Below, piece after piece: positions 13,449 through 14,885 of a stretch of 14,885 bases of DNA. Location of the stretch: positions 1 through 14,885 of the forward strand of contig DUVG01000189.1 in NCBI GenBank assembly GCA_012841175.1, read 5' to 3'. Each line of letters starts with the position of its first letter. Positions within the stretch are counted from its first letter, which is position 1. Below the pieces are notes generated by a model. That model was not told the origin of the DNA, ran no database searches, and saw only the letters and a list, made by a program, of their open reading frames with translations. Origin of the DNA: Clostridium sp. (lineage in GTDB: Bacteria; Bacillota; Clostridia; Acetivibrionales; Acetivibrionaceae). Position numbers and translations under genes: made by a program.

Positions 13449-13485
13449 CTAAGGCTTCACTTTTTTTTAAAAAGTGAAGCCTTAG
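13449..13485. terminator. Perfect 17-bp hairpin between convergent genes
   Basis: CTAAGGCTTCACTTTTT (13449-13465) pairs exactly with 13469-13485 around TTT. It lies 2 bases past the yyaC stop on the minus strand. The T-rich part is inside the stem and no T-run follows, which is unusual for a terminator. Confidence 0.6.
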
Positions 13486-13487
13486 TA

Positions 13488-14084
13488 TTAACAAGCTGTT
13501 GTAGAAGAATTTGCCTTATTATTCTTTGCAGGTTCAAGCTGCTGTTTATAAAGTAGATGTCTTATAGAGTTTGCAGCTATTTCTGCCATTTTATATACCA
13601 AGCCTAGACTAGTGTTTTGCAACATAACTAGTGGCAAAAACCCAGCAATAGCCACAACGGCTGATATGCTTATGTCCCCAACAGGAGGCAGGTCTTTTCC
13701 TACACCACTGCCTGGCTTAATTGGCTGATTGCTCAAAACAATATGTCCAATGTGTTCTGGTCTTCCTACAGACGCATCTACTGCTATAACAAGGGTATTT
13801 GAGTGGTCAATACTTTTAAGAGTTTCTTCTATGTTTTTTGCATGAACTGGATTTAAAATTGTACCATAGACGTCAAAATCATAAATCTGACACTTAGAAA
13901 GCATATATCCAACTAATGGACCAAAGCTATCTCCTGTTGCCCTGTCTGAACCAATACCAACTACTGCAATCTTATTGTATTCTTTTTTAATTTCCGAAGC
14001 CATAGTAAGAATTGCCTTGTTTAGTTTGAACTGGCACGTTTTGTCGTTAGTAGTGAAATGTGTTTTTTTTACTACCTTAACCAT
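13488..14084 (-). CDS. yyaC: YyaC-family spore protein (DUF1256, GPR-like fold)
   Basis: Member of the YyaC family of endospore formers, related in fold to the germination protease GPR, which degrades small acid-soluble proteins; a protease role for YyaC itself is not proven. Of 198 residues, the core begins at VVGIGSDRATGDSFGPLVG (41-59). It continues with YGTILNPVHAKNI (73-85), VIAVDASVG (99-107), PGSGVGKDLPPVGDISISAVV (124-144), where Asp47, Asp52 and Asp103 are candidates for the active-site acidic residues. The first 30 residues and the polar tail after 182 (QLEPAKNNKANSSTTAC) are variable. The ATG start has GGGGAG 11 bases upstream. It is downstream of a solute-binding protein gene on the same strand, 123 bases apart, probably a separate unit. 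Confidence 0.88.
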   Translation of the reverse strand: MVKVVKKTHFTTNDKTCQFKLNKAILTMASEIKKEYNKIAVVGIGSDRATGDSFGPLVGYMLSKCQIYDFDVYGTILNPVHAKNIEETLKSIDHSNTLVIAVDASVGRPEHIGHIVLSNQPIKPGSGVGKDLPPVGDISISAVVAIAGFLPLVMLQNTSLGLVYKMAEIAANSIRHLLYKQQLEPAKNNKANSSTTAC

Positions 14085-14207
14085 ATTTACTTCTACTCCC
14101 CAATAAATTTTTATATTTATAAGTTATTCTATTTATATATCAATATTATATAACAAAAAACATTCATTTGGTAGTAAAAAACTGGTTGAGAAAATAAACC
14201 CTATGAT

Positions 14208-14885
14208 TTAATTTTTACTGTAAAGTTGATCAACTGCATACTGTGCTTGTTCCTTATAAAATTCTACAGCATCCTCCACCTTCATTCCTCCTGAAATAAT
14301 GTTGCCCATTATCTCTCCCATAGGAAATCCTGGAACAAATTCATAAAACTCAAATTTACCATGATATGTTGAAACTTCTATGGACATTTGGTAAGCTTCT
14401 TCTGTCACCCACACATTCTTAAGCCATTCCTTTTTATTATCATCTCTCAAGCCTGTATTATCTCCAAAAAACCATAGCAATTCTTCAAGAACTTGATATA
14501 CCTTCTTTGGCTCTTCCACACCTTTTGGAATATAAAATGCGTCCTGAGAAATTGCACATGTTTTCCCACTTATATTATCAGGTCCTGTTGGAAAAGGAAC
14601 TATTCCATATTCAAAAGGAAGTCCTTTTATCTCTTCAAGCATCCATGAGAGAACTGGAAAAAACAAAATATTTCCATTTTTAAATGAAGAATAATTAACG
14701 TCATAATTCCACAAATCTCCTTCTGCAGTGTAGACTACTTTATATTTATTATACATTGCATTTATAAATTCTAAAGCACGTATGGTCTTAGGATTGTCCA
14801 ATCCGTGTTTCCCAGAATCAAAATCACTAAATAATTCTCCATCATTAGCAATCACAAAGTTTGCTATAGTTCTGTTTATAAATCC
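14208..14885 (-). CDS. ABC transporter solute-binding protein, C-terminal part (cut by window edge)
   Basis: Extracellular (lipoprotein-type) solute-binding protein family 1, the kind that feeds sugars or oligosaccharides to ABC importers. The frame is open to the right window edge, so 225 residues of the C-terminal part are visible and the signal peptide and N-terminal lobe are missing. Typical segments are NPKTIRALEFINAMYNKYKV, SSFKNGNILFFPVLSWML (the 'F..G...M...W' ligand-side segment) and FEYGIVPFPTGPDN, followed by a helical end with MSGGMKVEDAV-like ISGGMKVEDAVEFY. The apparent GTG start inside the window (14855) is not the real start. Transporter permease and ATPase genes would be outside the window, and none follows downstream. 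The substrate cannot be told. Confidence 0.85.
   Translation of the reverse strand, partial: GFINRTIANFVIANDGELFSDFDSGKHGLDNPKTIRALEFINAMYNKYKVVYTAEGDLWNYDVNYSSFKNGNILFFPVLSWMLEEIKGLPFEYGIVPFPTGPDNISGKTCAISQDAFYIPKGVEEPKKVYQVLEELLWFFGDNTGLRDDNKKEWLKNVWVTEEAYQMSIEVSTYHGKFEFYEFVPGFPMGEIMGNIISGGMKVEDAVEFYKEQAQYAVDQLYSKN

Overview
The window looks like chromosomal DNA from a low-GC, spore-forming Firmicute of the class Clostridia. The base composition is strongly AT-rich, Shine-Dalgarno sites are strong AGGAGG-type, TTG and GTG starts are common, and two sporulation-associated families (YtxC, YyaC) sit among clostridial families of unknown function (DUF6062-like, DUF6873-like, DUF1540, DUF378). 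I see no phage, insertion sequence with an intact transposase, CRISPR array, tRNA or rRNA.

Layout. 1-1998: minus-strand gltX followed by cysE (cut by the window edge), an aminoacyl-tRNA/cysteine supply cluster with a good promoter in front of gltX. 1984-2583: plus-strand four-helix membrane protein of the phage-holin-4/YvlD type with a perfect 21-bp inverted repeat in its leader and a terminator. 2548-2910: no protein gene, but a dense run of hairpins on the minus strand with its own promoter and terminator, the best candidate for an unannotated structured RNA. 2944-3828: minus-strand OGG1-type 8-oxoguanine glycosylase, divergent from a plus-strand Cys/His-rich DUF6062-like protein. 4715-5641: minus-strand P-loop protein fused to an Asp23-like domain and a repetitive basic tail. 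5642-6119: non-coding, with a perfect 19-bp hairpin lying on a minus-strand promoter and a strong bidirectional terminator. 6120-7951: minus-strand ytxC and a DUF6873-like gene. 8102-8947: two hairpins, then plus-strand DUF1540 and DUF378 small proteins, each with its own terminator. 8984-9721: minus-strand yebC. 9987-11147: plus-strand orphan sensor histidine kinase. 11137-12177: minus-strand two-gene operon (YigZ/IMPACT family, CoA-binding protein). 12178-12818: AT-rich, no supported gene until a promoter at the end. 12819-13382: plus-strand membrane protein of unknown function. 13407-13485: two abutting perfect hairpins. 13488-14084: minus-strand yyaC. 14208-14885: minus-strand C-terminal part of a sugar-type ABC solute-binding protein.

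Functionally this is a mosaic of short transcription units and not one pathway: translation and cysteine supply (gltX, cysE, yebC), base-excision repair (ogg), sporulation (ytxC, yyaC), sensing (histidine kinase) and several uncharacterised proteins. The most interesting signals are non-coding: the structured RNA candidate at 2548-2818, the hairpin/promoter/terminator unit at 5724-6041, and the leader hairpins at 2042-2094 and 8142-8212. No family could be confirmed by search here. All domain names come from motif recognition.
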